The notes beneath the pieces were generated by a model. It was not told the DNA's origin. It worked only from the letters and a program-made list of their open reading frames with translations, and searched no databases. The position numbers were made by a program, and so were the translations under genes. A DNA stretch of 64,000 nt from Proteles cristata cristata (lineage: Eukaryota; Chordata; Mammalia; Carnivora; Hyaenidae): contig JAESUZ010001069.1 of NCBI GenBank assembly GCA_017311185.1, positions 690,501-754,500 of the forward strand, read 5' to 3'. This document shows, in pieces, positions 50,861-63,576 of this stretch (within the stretch, counting starts at the first letter, position 1; each line of letters starts with the position of its first letter).

Positions 50861-53800
50861 ATACTGGTGGAGGTCTGCAAACCCTGATGCAGGCTGTGTA
50901 ACAGTGATGTACCATAAACTCTGATCCGCTGCCTGGCACTGGACACAGTGCAGGGAGACCCTCCCCCAGAAGATCAGGGCAGGTGAGGCCAGGGCTGGGG
51001 GTGGTATCTGAAGTGTGGAGTTTTGAAACACAGAGACACCTGAGTTAAAACAGGAGTGCTATGCTATTTGGCAGGTAGACAGCTTGGACACAGACAGGGT
51101 AAAGGCAGGGATCAAAAGGAAACCAGGGACACAGGAAAGGTCACTCTTTACAGGTCTGTGAGGGCCTGCTGCTGGGCAGAGAGAACACTGTGAAGCCACT
51201 GTCTTTCCACACCCACCAGCTTGAGCCATCTGAGTGAGCTAAACAGCGCCATCTAGTGGAAAATGGACCTGCTACACCAGGCCCCGCCCCCCTGCACCCC
51301 GCACGCTCATCTTCACTAGGGAAATTGCACCTGAGAGTCACAGCAGCAGGCTCCTTTCCCAGAAAAATAGCACAAAACCCCTAGCACACACAAAGTCTGT
51401 TGATCATAGAATGCTCTCACCTTCAACTCTAGGGGGGAAGGGATGTAGCATACCTAAAGGGTTGGGGGGTGGGGGGTTGTTTCTTATTTTTGTTTTTTCT
51501 TTCTTCTTTGTTTTTGTTTTGTTTTGTTTTGTTTTGTTTGATAAAGATCAATTTTTATTTTTATTTTATTTTTAAATTTATTTTAGTTTATATACTTTAA
51601 ATTTTTTATTTAATTTTTCTTTCTTCCTTTACCTTTTATTTTCTTTACTCTCTTTCTATCTTTTTTTCTACCACGCTTCTAGTAACAAGCAGACCAAATC
51701 ACACCCATGATCTAGCTTCCTTTATTTATTTTACTTAAAAATTTTTTCTTTGATTTTTAAAAATCTTTATTTTGCTTTACTTTGCTTTTATTCCCTTCTC
51801 TCCAAATACAAGACAGAGGAATTCATCCCAAAGGAAAGAACAGCAAGAAATGAGGCCAGATATTTAATCAACGCAGATATTAATAAGATGTCAGAACTGG
51901 AATTTAAAACAACAGGTATAAAGATAGTAGCTGGGCTTGATAAAAGCATAGAAGACATGAGAGAATCCCTTACTGCACAGATAAAAGAACTAAAATCTAG
52001 TCAGGCCGAAATTAAAAATGCTATTAACGGAGAGGCAATCCCAAATGGAGGCCATAAAAATGAGGAAGGACAAAGCACAGGAGGGAATCAGTGATAGAGA
52101 AGATAAAATTATGGAAAATAATGAAGCTGAAACGAAGAGGGATAAAAGGCCATGGACCATGAAGCTGAAAAGAAAAGGGAATAAAACTCATGGACCATGA
52201 AGGCAGACTTAGGGAACTCAGCAGCTTATTAAAACAGATTAACATTTTTATCATAGGAGTCCCAGAAGATGAAGAGAGAGAGAGAAAAAGAGCAGAGAAC
52301 TTATTCAAACAAATTATAGCTGAAAACTTCCCTAATCGGAGGAAGAACACAGACATCAAAATCCAAGAAGCATAGAGAACTCCCATTAAATTCAACAAAA
52401 GCTAATCATCACCAGAGCATATCATAGTCATATTCACAAAATACACAAAGAAAAGAATCCTGAAAGCAGCGAGGGAAAAAAGTCTTTAACCCACAAGGGA
52501 AGACAAATCAGTTGGCAGCAGATTTTTCCACAGAAACTTGGCAGGCCAGAAAGGAGTGGCAGAAAATAGTCAGTGTGCTAAATGGGAAAAATACACAGCC
52601 AAGAATTCTTTATCCAGCAAGGCTATCATTCAGAATAGGAGAGATAAAGAGTTTCCCAGACAAACCAAACTAAAGGGGTTCGTGACCACTAAACAAAGTC
52701 TGCAAGAAATCTTAAGGGAGACTCTTTGAGTGGAGAAAAAAAAATAATAAAAGACCAAACCAACAAAGACTACGAAGTACCTGAAAATATCACCAGAAAC
52801 AACTATACGTGTGTCTCTATTCTTGACACAATGGCACTAAATACATATCTTTCAATAATCACTCTGAAAATAAATGGATTAAAAGCTCCAATCAAAAGAC
52901 ATAAGGTGATAAAAACCAAACAAACAATAAAACCAAGATCCATCTATATGCTGCCTACAAGAGACTCATTTTAGACCTAAAGTCCCCTGCAGATTGAAAG
53001 TAAGCAAATGGAGAACCACCTATTATGCTAACGGATGTCAAAAGAAAGCCAGAGTAGCCATACTTACAAGAGACAAATTAGATTTTAAAACAAAAACTGT
53101 AACAAAAGATGAAGAAGTGCATTATACCACAATTAAGGGGTCTATCCACTAAGGAGCTCTAACAATTGTAAACATCTATGCCCCCAACTTGAAGAACCCA
53201 AATATATAAATCAATTATTAACAAACATAAAGAAACGCATTGTTAAAGGAATATAATAATACTACGAGACTTTAACACCCCACTTATAGCAATGGACAGA
53301 TCATCTAAGCAGAAAAACAAGGAAACAATGGCTTTGAATGACACATTGGGCTGGATGGACTTAACAGATATATTCAGAATATTACCCCTAAAACAGGAGA
53401 ATACACATTCTTTTTGAGTGTGAATGGAACATTCTTCAGAATAGATCACATACTGGGTCACCAGTCAGCCCTCAACAAGTACAAAAAAAAAATCAAGATA
53501 ATACCATGCCTATTTTCAGATCACATCTCTATGAACCTTGAAGTCGACCACAAGAAAAAAATTGGAAAGCACTCAAATACATGGTTAAATACATCCTACC
53601 AAAGAATGAATGGATTAACCGAAAAACTGAAGAAGAGATTTAAAAATACATGGAAGTCAATGCAAATGAAAACATGAGAGTCCAAACCCTTTGGGATGCA
53701 GCAAAAGGCAGTCCTAAGAGGAAAGTTCATTGCCATTCAGGCCCTTCTCAAGAAGAAAGGGTCCCTAATATACAACCTAACTTTACACCTACACACAACT

Positions 53801-54285
53801 CTGTTATATCTAGAGGAGCTAGAAAAGGAACAACAAATAAAGTGTAAAGCCAGCAGAGAAAGGGAAATGATAAACTTTGAGCAGAAATACATGATATAGA
53901 AACAGCAGAAACATCCAGTAGAACACATCAATGAAATTAAGGGTTGCTTTTGTAAAGAATTAACAAAACTGATAAACCTCCAGCCAGATATATCAAAAAG
54001 AAAAGAGAAAGGCCCCAAATAGACAAAATCATGAGTAAAAGAAGAGAGATCACAACGAACACCACAGAAATGCAAACAATTATGAGATAACAATGAAAAA
54101 TTATACACCAACAAATCAGGCAATTTATAAGAAATAGACAAATTCTGAGAAACTCATGAACTACCAAAACTGAAACAGAAAGAAACAGAAAGCAGAAAAC
54201 AGGAAGAGCAGGCCCATAACCAGCAAAGAAACGGAATGAGTAATCAAAAATCCCACAGACAAGAGTCCTAGGCCTCCTAGACCTC
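50245..54285 (+). mobile_element. L1 with complete 5' leader, 3'-truncated, spanning spacer and right arm
   Basis: Leader from about 50245 (GGAACAGGATGGCCCTAAGC) to about 51750, ORF1 51750-52725 in several frames, ORF2 endonuclease from about 52840 (IITLKINGLKAPIKRHKV) and stop in pre-RT text at about 54285. It crosses the arm boundary at 50861 without a break, whereas its mirror copy stops there. Confidence 0.82.
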
Positions 54286-55860
54286 TTTTTATGTTTGATA
54301 AAATTCTCATGCATAACTTGGACCAAGATGACCAAAGACATTTTTCAGACAACCAAAAATTGTTGTCTTATTAAGCTCCAAAATCAAACCAAGAGCACCA
54401 AATTGATCAAGCTTCACTTCTTGAGAAATCATCTGGAAATTTTATTGGTTCTTATTCACAAAGTTATCAGGAAACAATCTCAGTTTGAGTGAAGGTCCTC
54501 TTGGAGCTTCAAAGAGCAATGGCACAATTGGCTCCATTGCAACATAACATGTTCCATGATCTGAAAATTTTGGAAGTGTTGACTGGATGCCACCAAGATA
54601 ACTGATGCCTTTGGCAAAGGCCTATGACTTCCAACGAGTAGTAACCAGTGGAATTTTGGACTAGAAAACTACCCATGTGTTTAAGGTATTTCCCTACTTG
54701 GAAGTCCTGTTTAAAAAGGACTATTTATTAGGCTTTAAAGGAAACCTCTTATATTATGAAAGGGCATAAAATATTTTGAGATCTGAAATATCCATTCTGT
54801 CCTAGGTTATAACATATCATCATTCTATTAGGGAAGGAAATGCATGAAAGAGTTATGTCATTAAAAGATAATACTACATTCAAGATCATATAACAGTGGA
54901 GACCACTGGGAATACCAATTGCACACATAAACAGGCGACTTTCTTGACTCTGGCCCCTGAATTCTGTCCCCTTGCGGACTTCCTAATCCCCCCAAAATAG
55001 GCCAATGTTTTCGGACCATGTCAACAAGGACTATAGTTCACATGTGGCAACTCAATCAATGTTGGAGGGCCAAACATTCAACTTCTAAAGTAGCTGCACT
55101 CCAGTTTGTTGATGATTGTATTCTTATTTAGGAGGAAAGAGGAAAATACACTGAATGGGCAGAATTAAGAATAATTTCCCCATGGCATCAGAGGAACTAA
55201 TAATAATGATAAGGTATGGATTTTTATCAATGCTTTGGCTTAGCCAAGAACTGGCAGTATAGTCCGGAAAATGGACTTCAAGTGACTGAAGGATAAAAGC
55301 AACACTATGTTATAGAAAATTTTATGCATTTTGAGGGGAAAATCAAAGTGGAGTATGTCAATGTTCACTAAAAACTCTCTTGCTTGATATTATGCACCCT
55401 CTGAGATGATATTTATGAGAAGGGCATATTGTCTCTGTGGTATTTTTACCAACAACTCATAACCACTATATAAACATCGAAGGAATCCAAATTGAAGTAA
55501 ATTACACCAATACTTGGCCAATCTTTGAAACTGTTATGAATTAAGGCCCTGATAAATAAAGGCCAGACTGAGAAACTATCACATATCCAAAGAAAATAAG
55601 ATGTGACAGCTAAATGCAGTGTTATCCTGGAACAGAAAAAGACAATAGTGGGAAAACTGGTGAAATTCAAATAAACTCTGGAGTTCAGTTAATAGTAATG
55701 TACCAATGTCAGTCTCTTAGTTTGATAAATGTGCATAGTTATGGAAGATGTTAACACTAGGGAAAAGTGGCTAGAGGGTAGGCAGAAATTATATAGAAAC
55801 TCACTATCTCCACAACTTTTCTTTAAAACTAAAGTTATGTTCTGGAAGTTGGCTGGGAAG
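54286..55860. other. Unassigned stretch of the right arm
   Basis: Mirror of 44011-45585. The coding-like remnant lies on the minus strand at 54307-54621. Nothing else recognised. Confidence 0.45.
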
Positions 55861-56330
55861 ATGATGAAGTCCAAGAACCCTCAGCTTGCTTCATCCCATG
55901 GACACAACTAGAGACCATTCACATCAGCATATATAATCCAGAAAAAGATCTGAACACTAGAGGAACAAACTCCACAACTCAAGGTAGTGAAGAATCCACA
56001 TTAAAGAAGGTAGTAAGAGCAAGGATGTGGCCTGGGAGCAAATGGATTATGGCCATCCACAGTGGGGAGGGAGCTGTGGCACAGAGAAGGGGAGGAAACA
56101 GACCTCCACCATTTACACCAGGGAGCCCATAAAAAATCCCCACAATATTTGCCTTCGAAAACAAATTTCATGAGTTCTTAAAACCAGTGAGACTTAAAAC
56201 TTGGAATTTTTATAAATCGATTGGCTTGGCTCTAGGATGGTCAGGGGGGCATTAGCAGAGTCCCTGCCCTCAAAAGGACAGGATAGCAAACAGCCTGTGC
56301 AGATACAGCATAGAACCAGGAGGTTTTTTA
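55861..56330 (+). mobile_element. L1 5' UTR fragment (mirror copy)
   Basis: Mirror of 43541-44010. Sense orientation here, starting near GGAAGATGATGAAGTCCAAG. Confidence 0.6.
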
Positions 56331-58305
56331 AAAAGTACAATTTATTGTCAAATTGGCTAACATACCGTGTGTACAGTGTGCTCTTGGTTTTGGCGGTAGA
56401 AAAACCAGCAGTTTGAAAAACACCAGGGGCAGCTGGGAAGAAGAGTAATTTCCTCCTTTCAGAGTGTGGCCCAGAGAGACAGGCACCACAGGGAGACCCC
56501 TCCAGGAACAAAGGACCAGCAGGCACCGTTTCCCTCCCCAGACCCCGCACAAACAGCAGCCACAGCTGACACTCATTTCCTACCTTGCTTACACCAATGC
56601 CCCCTCCACCCCGACCCCGCTGTGCTTTGAGCGGGTCTGCCTTTCCTACGCACACTCACCTTAGTCCCAGCACCGTGGGCCCTGTCCTCCAAGAAGGCTG
56701 GCACAAACCCTACCAACCCCACATCTCCCAACCCATGCGTTTTGTGGGACCTCAGTTCCAGTGGTGGCAGGGGAAGGTCTCGTTTCCCAAGCAGACCACC
56801 ATACACCTTGTTAAAACATGCCTCACCCCTGTGGGGACCAAACTCTACACAGGACAGGCACCCAGAGCCTCTGCAGACAATCAGACTAAAGGAATAAGAG
56901 GCCAAGACTTGGGGCGCCTGGGTGGCTCAGTCAGTTAAGCGTCTGACTTCAGCTCAGGTCATGATCTCACGGTTCGTGGGTTTGAGCCCCGCGTTGGGCT
57001 CTGTGCTGACAGCTAGCTCAGAGCCTGAAGCTGTTTCAGATTCTGTATCTCCCTCTCTCTCTGACCCTACCCTGCTCACACTGTCTTTCTCTCTCTCAGA
57101 AACACATAAAACACTTAAAAAAAGAAAAAAAGAAAAAAAGAGGCCGAGACTCAACAGCAATACTCTTCCTGAAGTGCCAGGCCCCGGGGAACAGAAACCC
57201 TGCAGTACAGGGCACTGCAAGACCTCTTCTTCTCGTTAAGAATAAGACAAGTAACTGACTTTCCTAACACACAGAAACAGACACAGAGAGAAAAAAATAA
57301 GGAGACAGAAAATATGTCGCAAATGAAAGAACACGACCACACCATAGCAAGACACTTAAGTGAAATGGATATAAGTTAATATGCCTGATAGAGAATCAAA
57401 AGTAATGATCATTAAAGATACTCACTGGACTTGAGAAATGGATGGAGGACATCAGTGAGACCCTTAACACAGAGATAAAAAAGAACCAGCCAGAGATTAT
57501 GAACACAAAAAATGAATTAAAAATACCTTTGATGGAATAAATAACAGAAAATGTGAAGAAGGGGAATGAATTAATGACTTGGAAGACAGAGTAATGGAAA
57601 GTAACCAGGCTGAACAGAGGAGATGAAAGAAAAGTAAGTAAATTCAGAATAGTCTTAAGGACTCAGTGACTCCACCAAGTATAATAACGTTTGCATTATA
57701 GGGATCTCAGAAGAAGAGAGAGAAAAAGGAGCTGAAAATTTACTTGAGGAAATAATAGCTGAAAACTTCCTGACTCTGTGGAAGGAAACAAATATCCAGA
57801 TATAGGAGGCAAAGATCCCCCCCTCCCAAATTCAACCCAAGGAGGTCCATACCCAGACACCTAATAATGAAAATAGCAGAAAATAGTGATAAAAAAGTTT
57901 AAAGCAGCAAGAGAAATTCTCCTGATTATTCAGCAGAAACTTTGACCAGAAGGGAGTGGCATGAGGTAGTCAAAGTGCTGAATGGAAGAAATCTGCAGTC
58001 AAGAACATTCTATCCAACAAAGCTATCATACAGAACAGAAAGACAGATAAAGATGTTCTCAGACTGGACCACAACAAAAAATGCTAAGCGAAATAAGGCA
58101 GTCAGAGAAAGACGAATACCACATGATCTCACTCATATGTACAATCTAAGCAACAAAACAAACAAGCAAAGAGAGAGAGAGAGAGAGACCAAGAAACAGA
58201 CTCTAACTATAGTGAACAAATTGATGGTGACGAGAGGAAGGGTAGATGGGAAGATGGCTGAAATAAGTCATTAAGAGTAAAGAGTACACTTATTATGATA
58301 TAAAT
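56331..58305 (+). mobile_element. L1 lacking ORF2 (mirror copy)
   Basis: Mirror of 41566-43540: leader, SINE insertion, leader remainder, ORF1 text with the 110-codon frame at 57942-58274, then 3' UTR. Confidence 0.75.
56910..57137 (+). mobile_element. SINEC copy (mirror copy)
   Basis: Sense-strand view: GGGGCGCCTGGGTGGCTCAG start, GGTTTGAGCCCCGCGTTGGG block, TC-rich run, and an AAAAAAAGAAAAAAAGAAAA tail. Mirror of 42734-42961. Confidence 0.95.
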
Positions 58306-58325
58306 AAAGAAAAGAAAATAAACAC

Positions 58326-58476
58326 TAAAATTATATTCTTCATTACTGTAGTTTTATAGCAAATCTTGAAGTAATTAAATTTCCTGAATTTTATCTCCCT
58401 TTTTCAAATCTTTTCGCCTATTCTAAGTCCTGTGCATTTCCATAGAAATTTAAAAATCTGCGTGTCAATTTCTCAA
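58326..58476 (-). mobile_element. Short L1 ORF2 fragment (mirror copy)
   Basis: Mirror of 41395-41545. Confidence 0.6.
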
Positions 58477-58508
58477 AAAAATTTTTTTAAGATTTCTCCC
58501 ATTAAAGA

Positions 58509-58895
58509 AAAATGCACTTCTCGGGAAGACAGCAGAGTAGGAGGATCCTAAGCTCAACCCCTCCCACAGACAAAACTAGATAAAACCCACATCAGTGTGA
58601 ATGAGCCAGAACACAATCTAAACACTGGTAGGCCAGGCTTTCCACATTTAAATGTACAGAAGAATCCACGTTGAAGAGGATAGGAAGGGCAAAGACATAG
58701 TACAGAGCTAAACCAGACTGTCCACAAGATGGAGGGACACCAGGGCCATGAGGAGGGTAAGGAAACAAACCCTCACACCAAGCACGCAGACACAGGCAAG
58801 CTGAATGAGGATGATCCCACGTAACATCTGGCTTTGAAAACCAGAGGGGCATAATTTTACAAATTCCTACGGCAATAAGTTGGACTTGACACCTG
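58509..58895 (+). mobile_element. L1 5' UTR fragment (mirror copy)
   Basis: Mirror of 40976-41362. In this orientation the L1 start GAAGACAGCAGAGTAGGAGG is directly readable. Confidence 0.75.
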
Positions 58896-59468
58896 AAACT
58901 CTTTTCTCTTTCTCTTTTTTCCCCAAATTTTTATTTAAATTCCACCTAGTTAACGTAGAGTGTGACATTAGTTTCAAGTGTAAAAATTAGTGATTCATCA
59001 CTTGCATACAACACCCAGTGTCTACCTAAAGTGCACTTCTTAATACTCATAACTGGTTTAACCCATCCTCCCACCCAACTCCCCTGCAGTAACCATCTGT
59101 TTGTTCTCTATAGTGAAGACTCTGTTTCCTGGTCGGCTTGCCTTTATCCCCCCGCATTCATCTCTTTTGTTTTTAAAGTCCACATATCGCTGAAATCACA
59201 GGGATTTTGTCTTTCTCTGACAGACCTATTTTCCTTAGCATAACACTCTCTAGTTCCATCCATATTGTTTCAAATGGCAAGATTTCATTCCTTTTCATGG
59301 CTGAGTAATATTCCATGATATATGTTCAATTTTGGGTGTTGAGTTTATATATATACACACATCCCGTATTCTTTATCCACTCATTTGTCCGTGGATATTT
59401 GAGCTCTCTCCATATTTGGCTATTGTTGACAATGTAGCTATAAACATCAGGGTGTGTGTACCCCTTTG
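58896..59468 (-). mobile_element. Old L1 3' end (mirror copy)
   Basis: Mirror of 40403-40975. Confidence 0.85.
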
Positions 59469-59688
59469 TTGTTGTTGTTGTTGTTTATAGTTTATTGTCA
59501 AGTTGGTTTCCACATAACACCCAGTTCTCATCCCAACAAGTGCCCTCCTCCATGCCCATTACCCCTTTTCCCCTCTCCACCACCCCCATCAACCCTCAGT
59601 TTGTTCTCAGTATTTAAGAGTCTCTCATGGTTTGGGTCCCTCCCTCTCCCCACCTATTCTTCCCCTTCCCCCCTCCCACGGTCCTCTG

Positions 59689-62600
59689 TTAAGTTCCTCC
59701 TGTTCCACCTATGAGTGAAAACATATAGTATCTGACCCTCTCTGCCTGACTTATTTTGCTCAGCATAACACCCTCGGGCTCCATCCACATTGCTACAAAT
59801 GGCCGGATTTCATTCTTTCTCATTGCCATGTAGTATTCCATTGTATAGATAAACCACATCTTCTTGATCCAATCGTCCGTTGATGGACACTTAGGCTCTT
59901 TCCATGTTTTGGCTATTGTTGAGAGTGCTGCTGTGAACATTGGGGTACATGTGCCCCTGTGCATCAGCACTCCTGTATTCCTTGGGTAAATTCCTAGCAG
60001 TGGTACTGCTGGGTCATAGGGGAGTTCTATGGTTAATATTTTGAGGAATCTCCACACTGTTTCCCAGAGGGGGTGCCCCAGTTTGCATTCCCAACAACAG
60101 TGTAGGAGGGTGCCCATTTCTCCACATCCTCGCCAGCATCTAGAGTTCTCTGATTTGCTCATTTTAGCCACTGTGACTGGCGTGAGGTGGTTTCTCAGTG
60201 TGGTTTTGATTTGTATTTCCCTGATGAGGAGGGATGCTGAGCATCGTTTCATGTGTCTGTTGGCCATCTGGATGTCCTCTTTGGAGAAGTGTCTGTTCAT
60301 ATCTTCTGCCCATTTCTTCACTGGGTTGTTTGTTTTTCGGGCATGGAGTTTGGTGAGTCCCTTATAGATTTTGCACACTAGCCCTTTATCTGATCTGTCA
60401 TTTGCAACTATCTTTTCCCATTCCGTCAGTTGTCTGTTAGTTTTATGGATTGTTTCCTTTGCCGTGCAGAAGTTTCTCATCGTGATGAGGGCCAGTAGTT
60501 CATTTTTTTCTCTTGATTCCCTTGCCTTTGGGCATGTGTCAAGTAAGAAATTGCTGCGATTGAGGTCAAGGAGGTTGTTTCCTGCTTTCTCCTCTAGGGT
60601 TTGGATGGTTTCCTGTCTCACATTCAGGTCCTTCATCCATTTCGAGTTTATTTTTGTGTATGGTGTAAGAAAGTGGTCTAGTTTCATTCTTTTGCAAATG
60701 CTGTCCAGTTCTCCCAGCACCACTTGTTAATGAGCCTGTCTTTTTTCCATTGAATACTCTTTCCTGGTTTGTCAAAGATTAATTGGCCATACATTTGTGG
60801 GTCCAAATTCTGCGTTTTCTATTCTATTCCTTTAGTCTATGTGTCTGTTTTTGTGCCAGTACCATACTGTCTTAATGATTACAGCTCTGGAGTAGGGGCT
60901 AATGTCTGGGATAGTGATGCTTCCCGTCTTTTTTGGTTCCATGCAAACTTTAGGATTATTTGTGCTAGCTTTGAGAAGAAAGCTGGTATAATTTTGATTG
61001 GGATTGCATTGAATACGTAGATTGCTTTGGATAGCAATGGTATTTTAATAATATTTATTCTTCTCATCCATGAGCACGGAATGTTTTTCCGTTTCTTTGT
61101 GTCTTCTTCAACTTCCTTCCTAAGTTCTCTATAGTTCTTATCATACAGATCTTCTACATCTTTGGTTAGGTTTACTCCTAGGTATTTTATGTTTTTTTTG
61201 TGTGTGCGTGTAATTGTGAATGGAATCAGTTTCTTGAATTCTCCTTCTGTTGCTTCATTATTGGTGTATAAAAGTGCAACCGATTTCTGCACATTGATTT
61301 TGTACCCTGCAACTTTGCTGTATTCATGGTTCAGTCAGTTCTAGTAGGCTTCTTGTGGAGTCTGCTGGGTTTTCCATGTAGAGTATCATGTCATCTGTGA
61401 AAAGTGAAAGTTTGACTTCATCTTTGCCAATTCTGATGCCTTTGATTTCCTTTTGTTGTCTGATGGCTGATGCTAGGACTTCCAGCACTATGTTAAAAAA
61501 CAGTAGTGAGAGTGCACATGCCTGTCGTGTATCTGATCTCAGAGGGAAAGATCTCAGTTTTTCCCCAGTGGGGATGATGTTAACTGTGGGCTTCCCATAG
61601 ATGGCTTTTATGAATTTTAAGTAAATTCCTTCTAGCCCAACTTTCTTGAGGGTCTTTATTAAGAAAGGATGCTATATTTGTCAAATGCTTTTCCTGCATG
61701 TATTGACAGGATCATATGGTTTTTATCTTTTCTTTTGTTAATATGATGTATCACATTGATTGATTTGTGAATACTGAACCAGCCCTGTAACCCAGGAATG
61801 AATCTCACTTGATCATGGTGGGTAATTCTTTTTATATGCTGTTGAACTCGATTTGCTAGTATCTTGTTGAGGAGTTTTGCATCCATATTCATCAAGGATA
61901 TTGGTCTGTAGTTCTCTCTCTCTTTTCTCAGTCTCTGTCTTTTGGGAATCAAAGTGATGCTGGCTTTGTAGAATGAGTCCGGAAATTTTCCTTCCATTTT
62001 TTTTTTTTTAATAGCTCGAGAAAAATGGATATTAACTCCTATTTAAGAGTCTGGTAGAATTCCCCAGGGAATCCTTGTGGCCCAGGGCACTTGTTGGTTG
62101 GGAGATTTTTGATCACTGATTCAATTTCTTCACTAGTTATGAGTCTGTTCAGGTTTTCTATCTCTTCCCATTTGAATTTTGGTAGTGTGTGTGGATGTGT
62201 AGGAATTTGTCCATTTATTCTAGGTAGTCCAGTTTGTTGCCATATAATTTTTCATAGTATTCCCTGATAACTGCTTGTATTTCTGAGGGATTGATTGTAA
62301 TAAATCCATTTTCATTCGTGATTTTGTCGATTTGGGTGCTCTCTCTTTTCTTTTTGAGAAGCCAGGCTAGAGGTTTATCAATTTTGTTTATTTTTCAAGA
62401 AAACTAACTCTTGGTTTCATTGATCTGTTCAACTGGTTTTTTGGAGTCTATATTGTTTATTTCTACCCTGATCTTTATTATTTCTCTTCGTCTGCTGGGT
62501 TTGGGGTGCTCTTGCTGCTCTGCTTCTAGTTCCTTTAGGTATGCTGTTAGATTTTGTATCTGTGCTTTTTCTAGTTTCTTTAAATAGGCCTGGAGTGCAA

Positions 62601-63529
62601 AGTACTTTCCTCTTAGGACTCTTTGCCACATCCCAAAGAGTTTGGATTGTTGTATCTTCATTTTCATTTGTTTCCACATATTTTTCAATTTCCTCTCTAA
62701 ATGCATGATTGGCCCATTCATCCTTTAATGGGGTGTTCTTTAACCTACATGTTTTTGGAGGTGTTCCAGACTTTTTTCCCATGGTTGATTTCACGTTTCA
62801 TAGCATTGTGATCTGAAATTGTGCATGGTATGATCTCAATTCTTCTATATTTATTGAGGGCTGCTTTATGACCCAGTATGTGATCTATTGGAGAATGTGC
62901 CATCTGCACTCGAGAAGATCGTGAATTCCATAGCCTCAGGATGTAGAGTTCTAAATATATCTGTCAAATCCATCAGGTCCAATGTGTCATTCAGGTCCAT
63001 TGTTTCTTTAGTAATTTTGTGTCTAGTTGATATATCCATTGCTGTAAGTGGAGTATTAAAGTCTCCTGTTAATTAGCACATTCTCATCAATAAGATTGGT
63101 TTTGTGTGTGATTAATTGTTTTATGTATTTGGGTGCTTCCGAATTTGGTGTGTAGACGTTTATAATTGTTAGCTCTTCCTGATGGATAGACCCTGTAATT
63201 ATTATATAATGCCCTTCTTTATCTCTTGTTACTGCCTTAACTTTAAAGTCCAGTTTGTCTGACGTACGTATGGCTACTCCAGCTTTCTTTTGACTTCCAG
63301 TATCATGAAAGATATTTCTCCATCCCCTTACTTTCAATAGGATGGTGTCCTCGGGTCTAAAATGAGTCTCTTGTAAACAGCAAATAGATGAATCTTGGGT
63401 TTTGGGGGTGTTTTTTTTAATCCAGTCTGATACCCTATGCCTTTTGATTGGAGCATTTTGACCATTTGTATTCAGTGTTATTATTGAGAAATATGGGTTT
63501 AGAATCATTGTCTTCTCTGTAGGATTCAT
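59689..63529 (-). pseudogene. L1 ORF2, broken (mirror copy)
   Basis: Same broken frames as 36342-40182: the 344-codon C-terminal piece at 60723-59689 and the endonuclease start at 63529-63056. Two of the three arm mismatches fall here (62543 and 62490). They change Val to Ala and Gly to Arg in one of the overlapping frames, but no functional frame is affected. Confidence 0.92.
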
Positions 63530-63576
63530 GCTTGCGGTGGTGTGTCGGATATCTTGTGTTCCTCACAACATTTCCC

